From: an uncultured Lachnospiraceae bacterium
GTDB lineage: Bacteria; Bacillota; Clostridia; Lachnospirales; Lachnospiraceae
Direction of reading: 5' to 3'
NCBI GenBank assembly: GCA_947089585.1
Contig: CAMULB010000009.1
Coordinates: 1 to 33,663, forward strand
Length of the DNA: 33,663 nucleotides
Under the pieces are notes generated by a model. It ran no database searches and was not told where the DNA came from. It saw only the letters and a list, made by a program, of their open reading frames with translations. The translations under genes and the position numbers were made by a program. Shown piece by piece: positions 8,210 to 15,068 of the stretch (the stretch's first letter is position 1; the number at the start of each line of letters is the position of its first letter).

Positions 8210-9247
8210 TTATACGGCTGCAAATTGATACCAGGTCTTAGTCGTGTAGTGCTCGCCGGCCTTCAGTCGTACCGAAGGAAAATGTGGGTGATGGACGGCG
8301 TTGGGAAAATGCTGCGTTTCCAGACAGACACTGTTTCGCGGACAAAACGCTTCGCCATATTTTCCCTTGCAGTTGTCCAGATAATTGGCGGTATAAAGCT
8401 GCAGGCCGGGCTGGTCGGTGTAGCAGGTCATTTGGATTCCAGATGCAGGTGCAGTGAGAACGGCAGCCTTGCGAAATCCACTGCCGTCAAGGACAAAATT
8501 GTGGTCGTAGCCCAAGCCATAGACAAGCTGCGGATGCGCTGCGTCGATTCTGGCGCCAAGCGTTGCCTCGTTGCGAAAATCAAAGGGCGTGTCGTCCACC
8601 GGCAAAAATACTCCGGTGGGAATGCTCTCAGCGTCATTTTCTGTGATCGACGAGGAAGCCAGCCAAAGACGATGCTGCAGTACGGAGCGGCTTTTGGGGC
8701 CCTCCAGATTGAAATAGCTGTGGTTTGTGAAATTGCAGATCGTATCTTGATCGGAAATTGCCTCATAGGTAATCATGAGACAGTGCGTCTGGGTCCACTG
8801 GTAGGTGATTTTTACATCGAGATTGCCGGGATACCCATCCTCTCCGTCCGCGAAACGACGGGAAAATATCATTCTTTCGTCCTCGTATTTACCATTCCAT
8901 TTGCGAAAGGCAAAGCCTTTGCTGCCGCCGTGCAGATGGTTTTTGCCGTCATTTGGTTCCAGTGGGAAGGCTTTGCCGTTCAGGGAAAAAGAGGCCCCGC
9001 CGATGCGATTGGCGTGTCGGCCAATGGCAGCACCCAGACTGGCACGATCAGCTTCGTAATCCGCCAGTGTATCGTATCCCAGGCAGACGTCGCGCAGGCG
9101 GTTGTTCTTGTCCAAAACACAGAGACTGCGGATGCGGCAGCCATAATCAGTCAGCTCTAGGCAGGTTCCGTCCGCATGTGTGAGTCGGTAAATAGAAATG
9201 GATTCATTGTCTTTGGTGCGGCCGAAAGTAATTTGTTCAAATTGCAT
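8210..9247 (-). CDS. galM: aldose 1-epimerase (mutarotase)
   Basis: 345 residues. Galactose mutarotase features are clear: GRHANRIGGASFSLNG (about 75-90), the catalytic-base region CLETQHFPNAVHHP near residue 315, and the acid His in TNHSYFNLEG near 175. It interconverts alpha and beta anomers of galactose or glucose for the Leloir pathway. AGAAAGGAGATAGACCTG before the ATG is a strong ribosome site. It is alone on this strand with its own promoter; no other gal genes are near. A 311-codon open frame on the opposite strand is a shadow of its composition. Confidence 0.93.
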   Translation of the reverse strand: MQFEQITFGRTKDNESISIYRLTHADGTCLELTDYGCRIRSLCVLDKNNRLRDVCLGYDTLADYEADRASLGAAIGRHANRIGGASFSLNGKAFPLEPNDGKNHLHGGSKGFAFRKWNGKYEDERMIFSRRFADGEDGYPGNLDVKITYQWTQTHCLMITYEAISDQDTICNFTNHSYFNLEGPKSRSVLQHRLWLASSSITENDAESIPTGVFLPVDDTPFDFRNEATLGARIDAAHPQLVYGLGYDHNFVLDGSGFRKAAVLTAPASGIQMTCYTDQPGLQLYTANYLDNCKGKYGEAFCPRNSVCLETQHFPNAVHHPHFPSVRLKAGEHYTTKTWYQFAAV

Positions 9248-9284
9248 CAGGTCTATCTCCTTTCTCTGGTGTCGTTCAATGAGA

Positions 9285-9314
9285 ATTATATATGGGTCAG
9301 CACGGTCTTTTCAA
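9285..9314 (-). promoter_or_regulatory. galM promoter
   Basis: Read on the - strand: TTGAAA (9309-9314), an 18-nt spacer and TATAAT (9285-9290). The start near 9278 gives a leader of about 30 nt. A possible divergent + promoter, TTTTCA-N17-TATTAT (9308-9336), shares its -35 region. Confidence 0.7.
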
Positions 9315-9400
9315 ATGCGGGGCTTTGTTGTATTATCCCATAAAAAGTCGGATGGTACAAGAAAATCATGATTCAATAATCCGCGTTTCTGTGGCAGGTA

Positions 9401-9428
9401 TTGACGCAAGAAAAGGATGTGTTATAAT
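9401..9428 (+). promoter_or_regulatory. promoter at the tsaC start
   Basis: TTGACG (9401-9406), 16 nt, TATAAT (9423-9428). The predicted start, near 9435, coincides with the ATG of the tsaC-like gene, which implies a leaderless message. An upstream alternative at 9308-9336 would give a leader of about 90 nt. Confidence 0.7.
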
Positions 9429-9434
9429 AAATAT

Positions 9435-10478
9435 ATGAAAACATTGATTGAAAAAATAACAGCAGAAAATATAGAGAAACAAGTTCATAATGCTGCCCGC
9501 CTGATCAAAGAGGGCGGGCTCGTTGCATTTCCGACCGAGACGGTATATGGTCTGGGGGCGGATGCATTAAATCCCCAGGCCGCGAGAAGAATTTATCAGG
9601 CCAAGGGCCGTCCTTCCGACAATCCGCTGATTGTGCATATTGCCGATCCCGCGAAGCTCACTCAGATTGCAGAGAGGATTCCGCAGCGCGCCATGGCGTT
9701 GGGCGAGCGGTTTTGGCCCGGCCCGCTGACGATGATTTTTCCGAAAAAGGACTGCGTACCTTTGGCCACGACCGGCGGCCTTGAGACGGTTGCGGTACGG
9801 ATGCCGGATCATCCGGTTGCGTTGGCGCTGATTACGGCCAGTACAGGATTTATCGCGGCGCCAAGCGCCAATGCGTCCGGGCGGCCCAGCCCGACACTGG
9901 CGGAGCATGTCTATTTGGATTTAAACGGAAGAATTCCAATGATTCTGGACGGGGGGCCGGTGGGAATCGGTCTGGAATCTACGATCATTGATTTCAGTGA
10001 GGAGGTTCCCATCATTCTGCGCCCTGGATTCGTGACCAAGGAGATGGCGGAAGCAGTCATCGGGGAGGTACGGCTCGATCCGGGTCTGAAAATCGGAGAG
10101 GCGATTGCCCCCAAGGCGCCGGGTATGAAATATCGTCATTATGCGCCTAAGGCAGAGCTGATTCTGGTGCGGGGATGTCAGGACAAGGTTGTGCATACCG
10201 TCAATCGTCTGATTGAAGAAGCAGAGGAACAAGGGCAAAAGATCGGGGTGATCAGCACAGATGAGACGTATCTGTGCTATCCGCGGGGGATCGTAAAAAA
10301 TATCGGCGCCCGAAAGGACGAGACGGTAATTGCCAGGAATCTATACGGGATTCTGCGGGAGTTTGATCAGCTGGATGTGGATCGGATCTATTCAGAAAGC
10401 TTTTCCGAGCAGGGGTTTGGGCAGGCTGTGATGAATCGCATGTTAAAAGCAGCAGGCCATCGAGTGTTGGAAGTGTAG
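9435..10478 (+). CDS. ywlC: L-threonylcarbamoyladenylate synthase (Sua5/YwlC type)
   Basis: 347 residues. The YrdC-like domain (about 15-205) shows GGLVAFPTETVYGLGADA, the KGRPSDNPLIVH nucleotide/threonine site and APSANASGRPSPT. A Sua5 C-terminal domain (about 235-345) follows the linker KAPGMKYRHYAPKAELILV. It makes threonylcarbamoyl-AMP from Thr, bicarbonate and ATP, the first step of tRNA t6A37 modification. It heads an operon with the phosphatase 9 nt downstream, the same order as ywlC-ywlE in Bacillus. The start is odd: no ribosome site precedes this ATG and the -10 box ends 6 nt before it. A start 6 codons earlier (9417) overlaps the promoter itself. Confidence 0.92.
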   Translation: MKTLIEKITAENIEKQVHNAARLIKEGGLVAFPTETVYGLGADALNPQAARRIYQAKGRPSDNPLIVHIADPAKLTQIAERIPQRAMALGERFWPGPLTMIFPKKDCVPLATTGGLETVAVRMPDHPVALALITASTGFIAAPSANASGRPSPTLAEHVYLDLNGRIPMILDGGPVGIGLESTIIDFSEEVPIILRPGFVTKEMAEAVIGEVRLDPGLKIGEAIAPKAPGMKYRHYAPKAELILVRGCQDKVVHTVNRLIEEAEEQGQKIGVISTDETYLCYPRGIVKNIGARKDETVIARNLYGILREFDQLDVDRIYSESFSEQGFGQAVMNRMLKAAGHRVLEV

Positions 10479-10487
10479 AGGTGAGGA

Positions 10488-11018
10488 ATGAAACAATATC
10501 AGAGGATTCTATTTGTATGCGAAAACGGAACCTGTCGTTCTCCCATGGCCGCAGCGATTTTGCAGGAATATCGCTTAAAGAGGCCGGTTGAGATTGCAAG
10601 CCGCGGTCTGGTATCATTATTTCCCGAACCATTGAATCAAAAGGCAGAAGCAGTTCTCATCAGCAATGGCATCAATTTGCAAAATTATATGTCCGTCCAG
10701 CTGGGGGAGGAGGACTTTACCGAGCAGACCCTGGTGATCGTGATGGAAGAGCAGCAGCGTGAGAAGGTACTGCTCTCCTTTCCATCGGCAGATCCAGAAC
10801 AGGTTCAGGTATTGACAAGACTGGTCGGGGACGAGCTTGAGATTCTCAATCCGTATGGGGGGCCCCTGCAGTCGTATGGTCTCTGTTATGAGACGCTGAA
10901 CAAATCGGTCAAAAAACTGGCAGAGATCATCAATCAGGAGGAAAGCGAAGAGGAGATGCTGGAGGAGGACGAGTCTGAGGCAGAAGTGGATGAGAATTTT
11001 ACCAAAGAGGAGCAGTAG
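10488..11018 (+). CDS. low-molecular-weight protein phosphatase (YwlE-like) with acidic tail
   Basis: 176 residues. The P-loop [12 protein letters not shown] (Cys11, Arg17, Ser18) is the CX5R(S) motif of LMW phosphatases. YwlE-type members remove phosphate from arginine, others from tyrosine. A Thr follows Gly in the loop (GTCRS), as in arginine phosphatases. The usual general-acid motif DP(Y/F) reads NPYGG (Asn121), so the catalytic Asp appears replaced. The last 25 or so residues are strongly acidic (about half Glu/Asp), extending beyond the usual length of about 150. GAGGTGAGGA precedes the ATG. It sits 9 nt after ywlC and 26 nt before upp. Confidence 0.85.
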   Translation: MKQYQRILFVCENGTCRSPMAAAILQEYRLKRPVEIASRGLVSLFPEPLNQKAEAVLISNGINLQNYMSVQLGEEDFTEQTLVIVMEEQQREKVLLSFPSADPEQVQVLTRLVGDELEILNPYGGPLQSYGLCYETLNKSVKKLAEIINQEESEEEMLEEDESEAEVDENFTKEEQ

Positions 11019-11044
11019 GAAGAAGTACAAAAAGGAGAAGTGTT

Positions 11045-11674
11045 ATGTCTAAAATTTATGTAATGGATCACCCATTGATTCAGCACAAGATTGGCTGGAT
11101 TCGGAGAAAAGAAACCGGCTCTAAGGATTTTCGGACGTTAATCGGAGAGATTGCGATGCTCATGTGTTATGAGGCGACAAGAAATTTAAAGCTTTCAGAG
11201 GTTGAGATTGAGACGCCGATCTGTAAGACGACGGCCCAAGAGCTGCACGGTAAGAAGATGGCGGTTGTGCCGATTTTGCGGGCCGGACTTGGCATGGTGG
11301 ACGGGATGCTTTCGATCATTCCGGCTGCGAAGGTGGGACACATTGGCCTGTATCGGGATCCAGAGACGATGAAGCCGGTAGAATATTACTGTAAGCTGCC
11401 TGAGGACTGTTCGCAGCGCGAGGTTTTTGTCGTGGATCCGATGCTGGCGACCGGCGGCTCTTCGGTGGCAGCCATTGATATGCTCAAACAAAAAGGCGTG
11501 ACGAAGATTCACTTTATGTGTATCATTGCCGCGCCAGAAGGGGTAAAGCGAATGGAAGAAGCGCATCCAGATGTGGATCTCTTTATCGGGGCGTTAGATC
11601 AGCGCTTGAATGAACATGGGTATATTGTGCCAGGATTGGGCGATGCGGGGGACCGCATTTTTGGTACAAAGTGA
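11045..11674 (+). CDS. upp: uracil phosphoribosyltransferase
   Basis: 209 residues, the usual Upp length. It starts [20 protein letters not shown], carries [12 protein letters not shown] (about 75-86), the PRPP loop [12 protein letters not shown] (about 129-140) and the C-terminal [12 protein letters not shown] that binds uracil. It salvages uracil to UMP using PRPP. AAAAGGAG lies 8 nt before the ATG. In Bacillus the same gene lies between ywlC-ywlE and the atp operon, so the order here is a thinned version of that synteny; rpiB and glyA are absent. Confidence 0.96.
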   Translation: MSKIYVMDHPLIQHKIGWIRRKETGSKDFRTLIGEIAMLMCYEATRNLKLSEVEIETPICKTTAQELHGKKMAVVPILRAGLGMVDGMLSIIPAAKVGHIGLYRDPETMKPVEYYCKLPEDCSQREVFVVDPMLATGGSSVAAIDMLKQKGVTKIHFMCIIAAPEGVKRMEEAHPDVDLFIGALDQRLNEHGYIVPGLGDAGDRIFGTK

Positions 11675-11712
11675 GAAAACTACGGGTGAGCGTATTTTTG
11701 GCACAAAGTGAG
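11654..11712 (+). repeat. 22-bp direct repeat duplicating the 3' end of upp
   Basis: Bases 11654-11675 (the last codons of upp and its stop) recur at 11691-11712 with 20 of 22 identities, 37 nt apart. The second copy ends in GTGAGGAGG and so supplies the ribosome site of the dCMP deaminase gene. It looks like a small tandem duplication at the operon junction. Confidence 0.85.
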
Positions 11713-11722
11713 GAGGCCGCGA

Positions 11723-12208
11723 ATGAGCGATAAACGAGAGGACTACATCTCCTGGGACGAATATTTTATGGGTGTTGCAAAGCTAAGCGGAATGCGTTCT
11801 AAAGATCCCAACACTCAGGTAGGGGCCTGTATTGTCAGCCCGGATAATAAGATTTTGTCCATGGGCTATAATGGATTTCCCAAGGGCTGCTCAGACGATG
11901 AGTTTCCCTGGAGCAGAGAAGGGGATGCTTTAAATCATAAGTACCTCTATTCGACCCACAGCGAGCTGAATGCGATTCTAAATTATCGGGGTGGCAGCCT
12001 GGAGGGAGCCAAGCTGTATGTTTCGCTGTTTCCCTGTAATGAATGTGCGAAGGCCATTATACAGTCAGGGATTCAGACGATTGTATATGACAGCGACAAA
12101 TATGACGGAACACCGTCCGTCATTGCATCGAAGCGGATGCTGGATGCAGCGGGGGTGCATTACTATAAATATAAACAGACCAATCGGGAGATTATGCTGA
12201 GAGTTTGA
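11723..12208 (+). CDS. dCMP deaminase family protein (ComEB-like)
   Basis: 161 residues. The zinc-deaminase motifs are HSELNAI (His79, Glu81) and PCNECAKAI (Cys105, Cys108), with an N-terminal NTQVGACIVSPDNKILSMGYNG typical of deoxycytidylate deaminases, split here by family convention rather than by a domain border. It converts dCMP to dUMP for thymidylate synthesis. It has the ComEB length but no competence context. The start at 11723 follows GTGAGGAGG with 7-nt spacing. It is placed behind upp as a pyrimidine-metabolism partner and ends 14 nt before the regulator gene. Confidence 0.9.
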   Translation: MSDKREDYISWDEYFMGVAKLSGMRSKDPNTQVGACIVSPDNKILSMGYNGFPKGCSDDEFPWSREGDALNHKYLYSTHSELNAILNYRGGSLEGAKLYVSLFPCNECAKAIIQSGIQTIVYDSDKYDGTPSVIASKRMLDAAGVHYYKYKQTNREIMLRV

Positions 12209-12222
12209 CGAAAGATATTAAT

Positions 12223-14055
12223 ATGAACGAAAGAAAAATAAGCGAATTATTATATGATCTGCGTTTGGAAAAGGAAGTAGGGCAGAAAAAGTTATGCTGG
12301 GGTCTTTGTTCACAGGGGACATATTGCAGATATGAGAACGGAGAGCGTACACCAGATCGCCTGCTTTTGAATGCGATTATCCAGCGTTTGGGAAAATCAG
12401 CCGATAAGCTGGTGACGATTCTCACGCTGAGAGAATACAAATATTTTTTATGGAAAAAGAAGGTGCTGACGGCTGTCGGAAAAGAAGATATGGACGAGCT
12501 GGAGCGCCTTTTGGAGCAAAAGGAAGCGAAAGATTTTACAATCAATAAGAGCCTGCAGCGGCAGTTTAAGTATCGCATGCAGGCTTTGGTGGCGTGGTAT
12601 AAAGAAGCGGATATCAAAAAAGGAATTCAGCTGTTAGAACAGGCAGTGGAGCTTACCATGCCAAATATTCGCTTTCAGAAGATGGATCGTTATTACATCA
12701 GCATTGAAGAAATGCATATCCTTCTGGAGCTGGCCAGATTTTGGATCAAAGGAGATCGCAAACAGGAAGCAACCAGTCTGTTGGGCGAGATCGTAGATTA
12801 TTCGGATCGCAATTACGATGATTATGAAGCCAAAGTCAAAGTGCTGCCTAAGGCGGTTCGTATGCTGTATCCGCTGTTGATCGAGGAGCAGCGTGAGCTG
12901 GAAGGTCTGCTGTTATGCAAGAAAGCGGTGGAGCTTCTGTGCTGGCAAGGCGTGCTTTATGATTTGGCTGATCTGATGGAAGGATATTTGATCTGTGCTT
13001 CCAAGCTTTTTAAAAATGAAGAAATGGGCCGTTATGAACGTCAGCTCCAGGCTTTGCGGGAAGTCTATGAGGAATATGGTGCGGAGATCTACCAGCAGGA
13101 GGATACACGTCTCACCTATCATAATCAGGAGATGTATCTGATTGATGAAATGATGCAGAGATTTCGGATTAAAAAGGGCGTGTCACAGGATGTGTTGAGT
13201 GAAGGGATTTGTACACCGGAAACCATATCACGGATTGAAAGCGGCCGCAGAGGGCCGAACCCGAATAACTTTTATGCTCTGATGCGGAAGTTAGAGACGG
13301 AGCATGATTATTATAACGGGAAGCTGGAGACGAATGACTTCTTGTTGTTGGAGAAGTTGAAGGAATTGGAGCGGGCGATGTCATTGAAAAACTGGGATGA
13401 GGCCCGGAATTTACTTGAATTTCTTAAATCTAAAGTGGATTTGGATAGGAAGCAGAATAATCAGACGTTGATGGCAGCGGAAAACTGTATATTGTTTTAT
13501 GAAAAGAAAATATCTATAGCAGAATTTGTAAAAAGATGTGAAAGTAATTTGGGGTGTGAAAATGAAGGATGGAGAGATGAACAATTTTGGAAAGTTCAAT
13601 TTTTTACGAACTACAAAATCTTGATATTGAATCATATTGCAATTGGCTATAGCTACATGAGACAAAAGGAAAAAAGTATTTTTATTTTGGAACGTTTGAT
13701 GGAACAGCTGGATAATAGTAAAGTACGATTAGAAGATCGATATGAATCAAGTATAACTGTAGTAGGAAACCTGTCAACTTTTTATGGAGAAGCTGGTAAG
13801 GTTCAAGAGTGTTTAGAAATGTGTGAAAAAGGAATAAAGTTATGCCTGGCAAGTGGAAGAGGTATTAGGCTATCGAAGTTTTTAGTAAATAAGGCAGAGG
13901 CTACAAATGATAGAGCAAAAGAAATAACTTTAGAGAGCAAGAAAATTCTGCAAAAAGCATATTATCTTAGCAGTCTAATGCTGGTTCATAGCTCATCTGC
14001 CTATATTGATAATTATTATCGTACTTGTTATGATCCGAATATTGAATGGTATTAG
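12223..14055 (+). CDS. tandem-HTH helical-repeat regulator, probably peptide-responsive
   Basis: 610 residues. A first XRE-type HTH lies at about 5-58 (ISELLYDLRLEKEVGQKKLC...YENGERTPD). An all-helical segment follows. A second HTH lies at about 309-360 (RFRIKKGVSQDVLSEGI...ISRIESGRRGPN). A second helical, TPR-like stretch runs to the end (about 375-605). Two HTH units in one chain, each followed by helical repeats, suggest a pseudo-dimer related to the RRNPP (Rgg/PlcR/MutR) style of peptide-binding regulators; this is inference from layout. Base composition changes within the gene: about 50% GC around 12.9 kb but roughly 30% from about 13.43 kb on. The start at 12223 is chosen because homologous HTH domains begin here; TTG 12205 is an alternative. 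It ends tail to tail with a small exported-peptide gene (4-nt overlap). Confidence 0.75.
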   Translation: MNERKISELLYDLRLEKEVGQKKLCWGLCSQGTYCRYENGERTPDRLLLNAIIQRLGKSADKLVTILTLREYKYFLWKKKVLTAVGKEDMDELERLLEQKEAKDFTINKSLQRQFKYRMQALVAWYKEADIKKGIQLLEQAVELTMPNIRFQKMDRYYISIEEMHILLELARFWIKGDRKQEATSLLGEIVDYSDRNYDDYEAKVKVLPKAVRMLYPLLIEEQRELEGLLLCKKAVELLCWQGVLYDLADLMEGYLICASKLFKNEEMGRYERQLQALREVYEEYGAEIYQQEDTRLTYHNQEMYLIDEMMQRFRIKKGVSQDVLSEGICTPETISRIESGRRGPNPNNFYALMRKLETEHDYYNGKLETNDFLLLEKLKELERAMSLKNWDEARNLLEFLKSKVDLDRKQNNQTLMAAENCILFYEKKISIAEFVKRCESNLGCENEGWRDEQFWKVQFFTNYKILILNHIAIGYSYMRQKEKSIFILERLMEQLDNSKVRLEDRYESSITVVGNLSTFYGEAGKVQECLEMCEKGIKLCLASGRGIRLSKFLVNKAEATNDRAKEITLESKKILQKAYYLSSLMLVHSSSAYIDNYYRTCYDPNIEWY

Positions 14056-14216
14056 GAATTATAGGGATCGGCGGGTTCATAGCAAACCTGTCCAGCGCCA
14101 TCTTCAAAACCAGTCGCATTTTCCTGTGCGGTAGAATTCTGCATCATTGTGCACGCCATCATTAAGAAGAGAGCGCATACAGCGGTTACAATTGCCGGCT
14201 TCATTGTTTTTTTCAT
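14052..14216 (-). CDS. small exported peptide precursor, 54 residues, convergent with the regulator
   Basis: Found by reading the - strand. CAGGAGG lies 9 nt before the ATG at 14214-14216. The product begins MKKTMKPAIVTAVCALFLMM, a basic n-region and hydrophobic core typical of a signal peptide, followed by ACTMMQNSTAQENATG. The C-terminal part contains GQVCYEPADPYNS with one Cys. Possible processing is at STA|QEN, leaving about 24 residues; MMAC is a poor lipobox. The stop overlaps the regulator stop by 4 nt (TTAG), so each transcript is antisense to the other's end. By analogy with PapR or SHP-type genes next to their receptors, it may be the signal precursor sensed by the regulator; this is inferred from position, size and export signal only. 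Family not recognised. Confidence 0.7.
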   Translation of the reverse strand: MKKTMKPAIVTAVCALFLMMACTMMQNSTAQENATGFEDGAGQVCYEPADPYNS

Positions 14217-14260
14217 GTGTAAATACCTCCTGAAATCATTATTGTTTTTGCCGTTCGGCC

Positions 14261-14309
14261 ACTATAATGTAACCTGCTGAAAAGTAAAACACAATGACGT
14301 TAAAGTAAA
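14261..14309 (-). promoter_or_regulatory. promoter and paired repeats upstream of the small peptide gene
   Basis: On the - strand: TTTTAC (14284-14289), 17 nt, TATAGT (14261-14266), placing the start near 14254 and a leader of about 38 nt. On the + strand the octamer AAAGTAAA occurs at 14281-14288, overlapping the -35, and again at 14302-14309, exactly 21 bp (two helical turns) apart. This is what an activator or repressor site for the neighbouring regulator could look like. Confidence 0.45.
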
Positions 14310-14445
14310 GAAAAATTTGCATAAAATATCACTTTATTTTTAGTAAAAATAGGTAAAAAGGAGGAAAAACAACATAAAACCAACATGAAAAAAACAATAA
14401 ATGCCCGTTTTGAGGAACAATGATCAAAAAACAAATAGTATAATG

Positions 14446-14484
14446 AAGTAAACACCAATTGGCGGATTTCTGGTAAATAAGGAG
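14446..14484 (+). repeat. direct repeat, copy 1
   Basis: About 39 bp, containing AAGTAAACACCAATTGGC (with the palindrome CCAATTGG) and ending GGTAAATAAGGAG. It matches copy 2 at 14924-14960 at most positions, with one 1-bp gap. The pair brackets the gene fragment in between. Confidence 0.85.
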
Positions 14485-14493
14485 TATAAAAAT

Positions 14494-14538
14494 ATGAAAT
14501 ATTATGTGAGTGTAAGAATGACATATAGTTTTTGGTGA
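14494..14538 (+). CDS. 14-codon mini-ORF ahead of the AlbA-family fragment
   Basis: ATG at 14494 has AAGGAGTATAAAAAT upstream, a good ribosome site, and the frame (MKYYVSVRMTYSFW) stops 1 nt before the ATG at 14540. It could couple translation into the next frame, or be the remains of upstream codons of the broken gene. It is too short to assign. Confidence 0.25.
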   Translation: MKYYVSVRMTYSFW

Positions 14539-14539
14539 A

Positions 14540-14953
14540 ATGTCGGATCTACGGATAGATTTAATTGACCGGGCGAGGAAAATGAGCCGTATTCAAAATA
14601 TGAATCATTCGTGGACCATGATGGGGGATGAGGAACTTCTTAGAAGTGCAGGGCTGATTTTGAAAGACGACGAGAGGCGTCGGGAGGGAATTACGCTGGC
14701 GGCAATTCTTTTATTTGGTAAAGATATTACAATTATGTCTGCACTTCCGCAGCATAAAACGGATGTCATCTTCCGTGTGGAAAATAAAGATCGTTATGAT
14801 GACCGTGATGTGATCGTTACGAATTTATTTGATACCTATGATTGGTTGATGGAATTTGGAAAGAAGCATTTAAGTGATCCATTCGTTTTGGAAGGGATAA
14901 ACAGCATCGGTGTTAGGGATAAAAGTAAACACCAATTGGCAGTTTTCAGGTAA
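14540..14953 (+). pseudogene. internal fragment of a COG2865 (AlbA_2/RecG-like) ATP-binding protein
   Basis: 137 codons. SDLRIDLIDRARKM, then NHSWTMMGDEELLRSAGL, GITLAAILLFGKD and DRDVIVTNLFDTYDWLMEF correspond to the middle of COG2865 proteins (Schlafen AlbA_2 domain at the N-terminus, GHKL-like part at the C-terminus). The N-terminal AlbA_2 domain and everything after GVRDK are missing. The homology also continues a few codons upstream of the ATG in frame (FGE), as expected of a truncated gene. The final codons (KHQLAVFR) belong to direct repeat copy 2, so the break coincides with the repeat. It is probably non-functional, although it could still be translated behind the mini-ORF. Confidence 0.75.
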
Positions 14954-14960
14954 ATAGGAG
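14924..14960 (+). repeat. direct repeat, copy 2
   Basis: AAGTAAACACCAATTGGC then a variable stretch and GGTAAATAGGAG; it supplies the last codons and stop of the AlbA-family fragment. See copy 1 at 14446-14484; the repeats are 478 bp apart. A GCTTC-AAAA-GAAGC hairpin (14959-14972) follows immediately. Confidence 0.85.
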
Positions 14961-15068
14961 CTTCAAAAGAAGCGCAATCTGCCTCGATTGGATTGGCACA
15001 AATTGAGAAAGCAAAGTAAGTTTGAAAAGGAAAGAAAATGGTTACGTTTCCCTAACAGAAAGGACGTC

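Larger units (their letters stand above)
14217..14539. other. 323-bp AT-rich gap with degenerate pieces
   Basis: Besides the peptide promoter, this stretch holds AAGGAGG at 14357-14363, then ATGAAAAAAACAAT at 14385, identical over 14 bases to the start of the peptide gene on the other strand but closed by TGA after 12 codons. It also holds the first copy of a direct repeat (14446-14484) and a 14-codon mini-frame (14494-14538). No full gene is visible. It reads like a scar of several rearrangements. Confidence 0.6.

Noticed and set aside
8225..9160. 311-codon open frame on the + strand opposite galM
   Set aside because: It lies entirely antisense to a clear galM with all family motifs, has no ribosome site and no recognisable domain; a shadow of codon composition.
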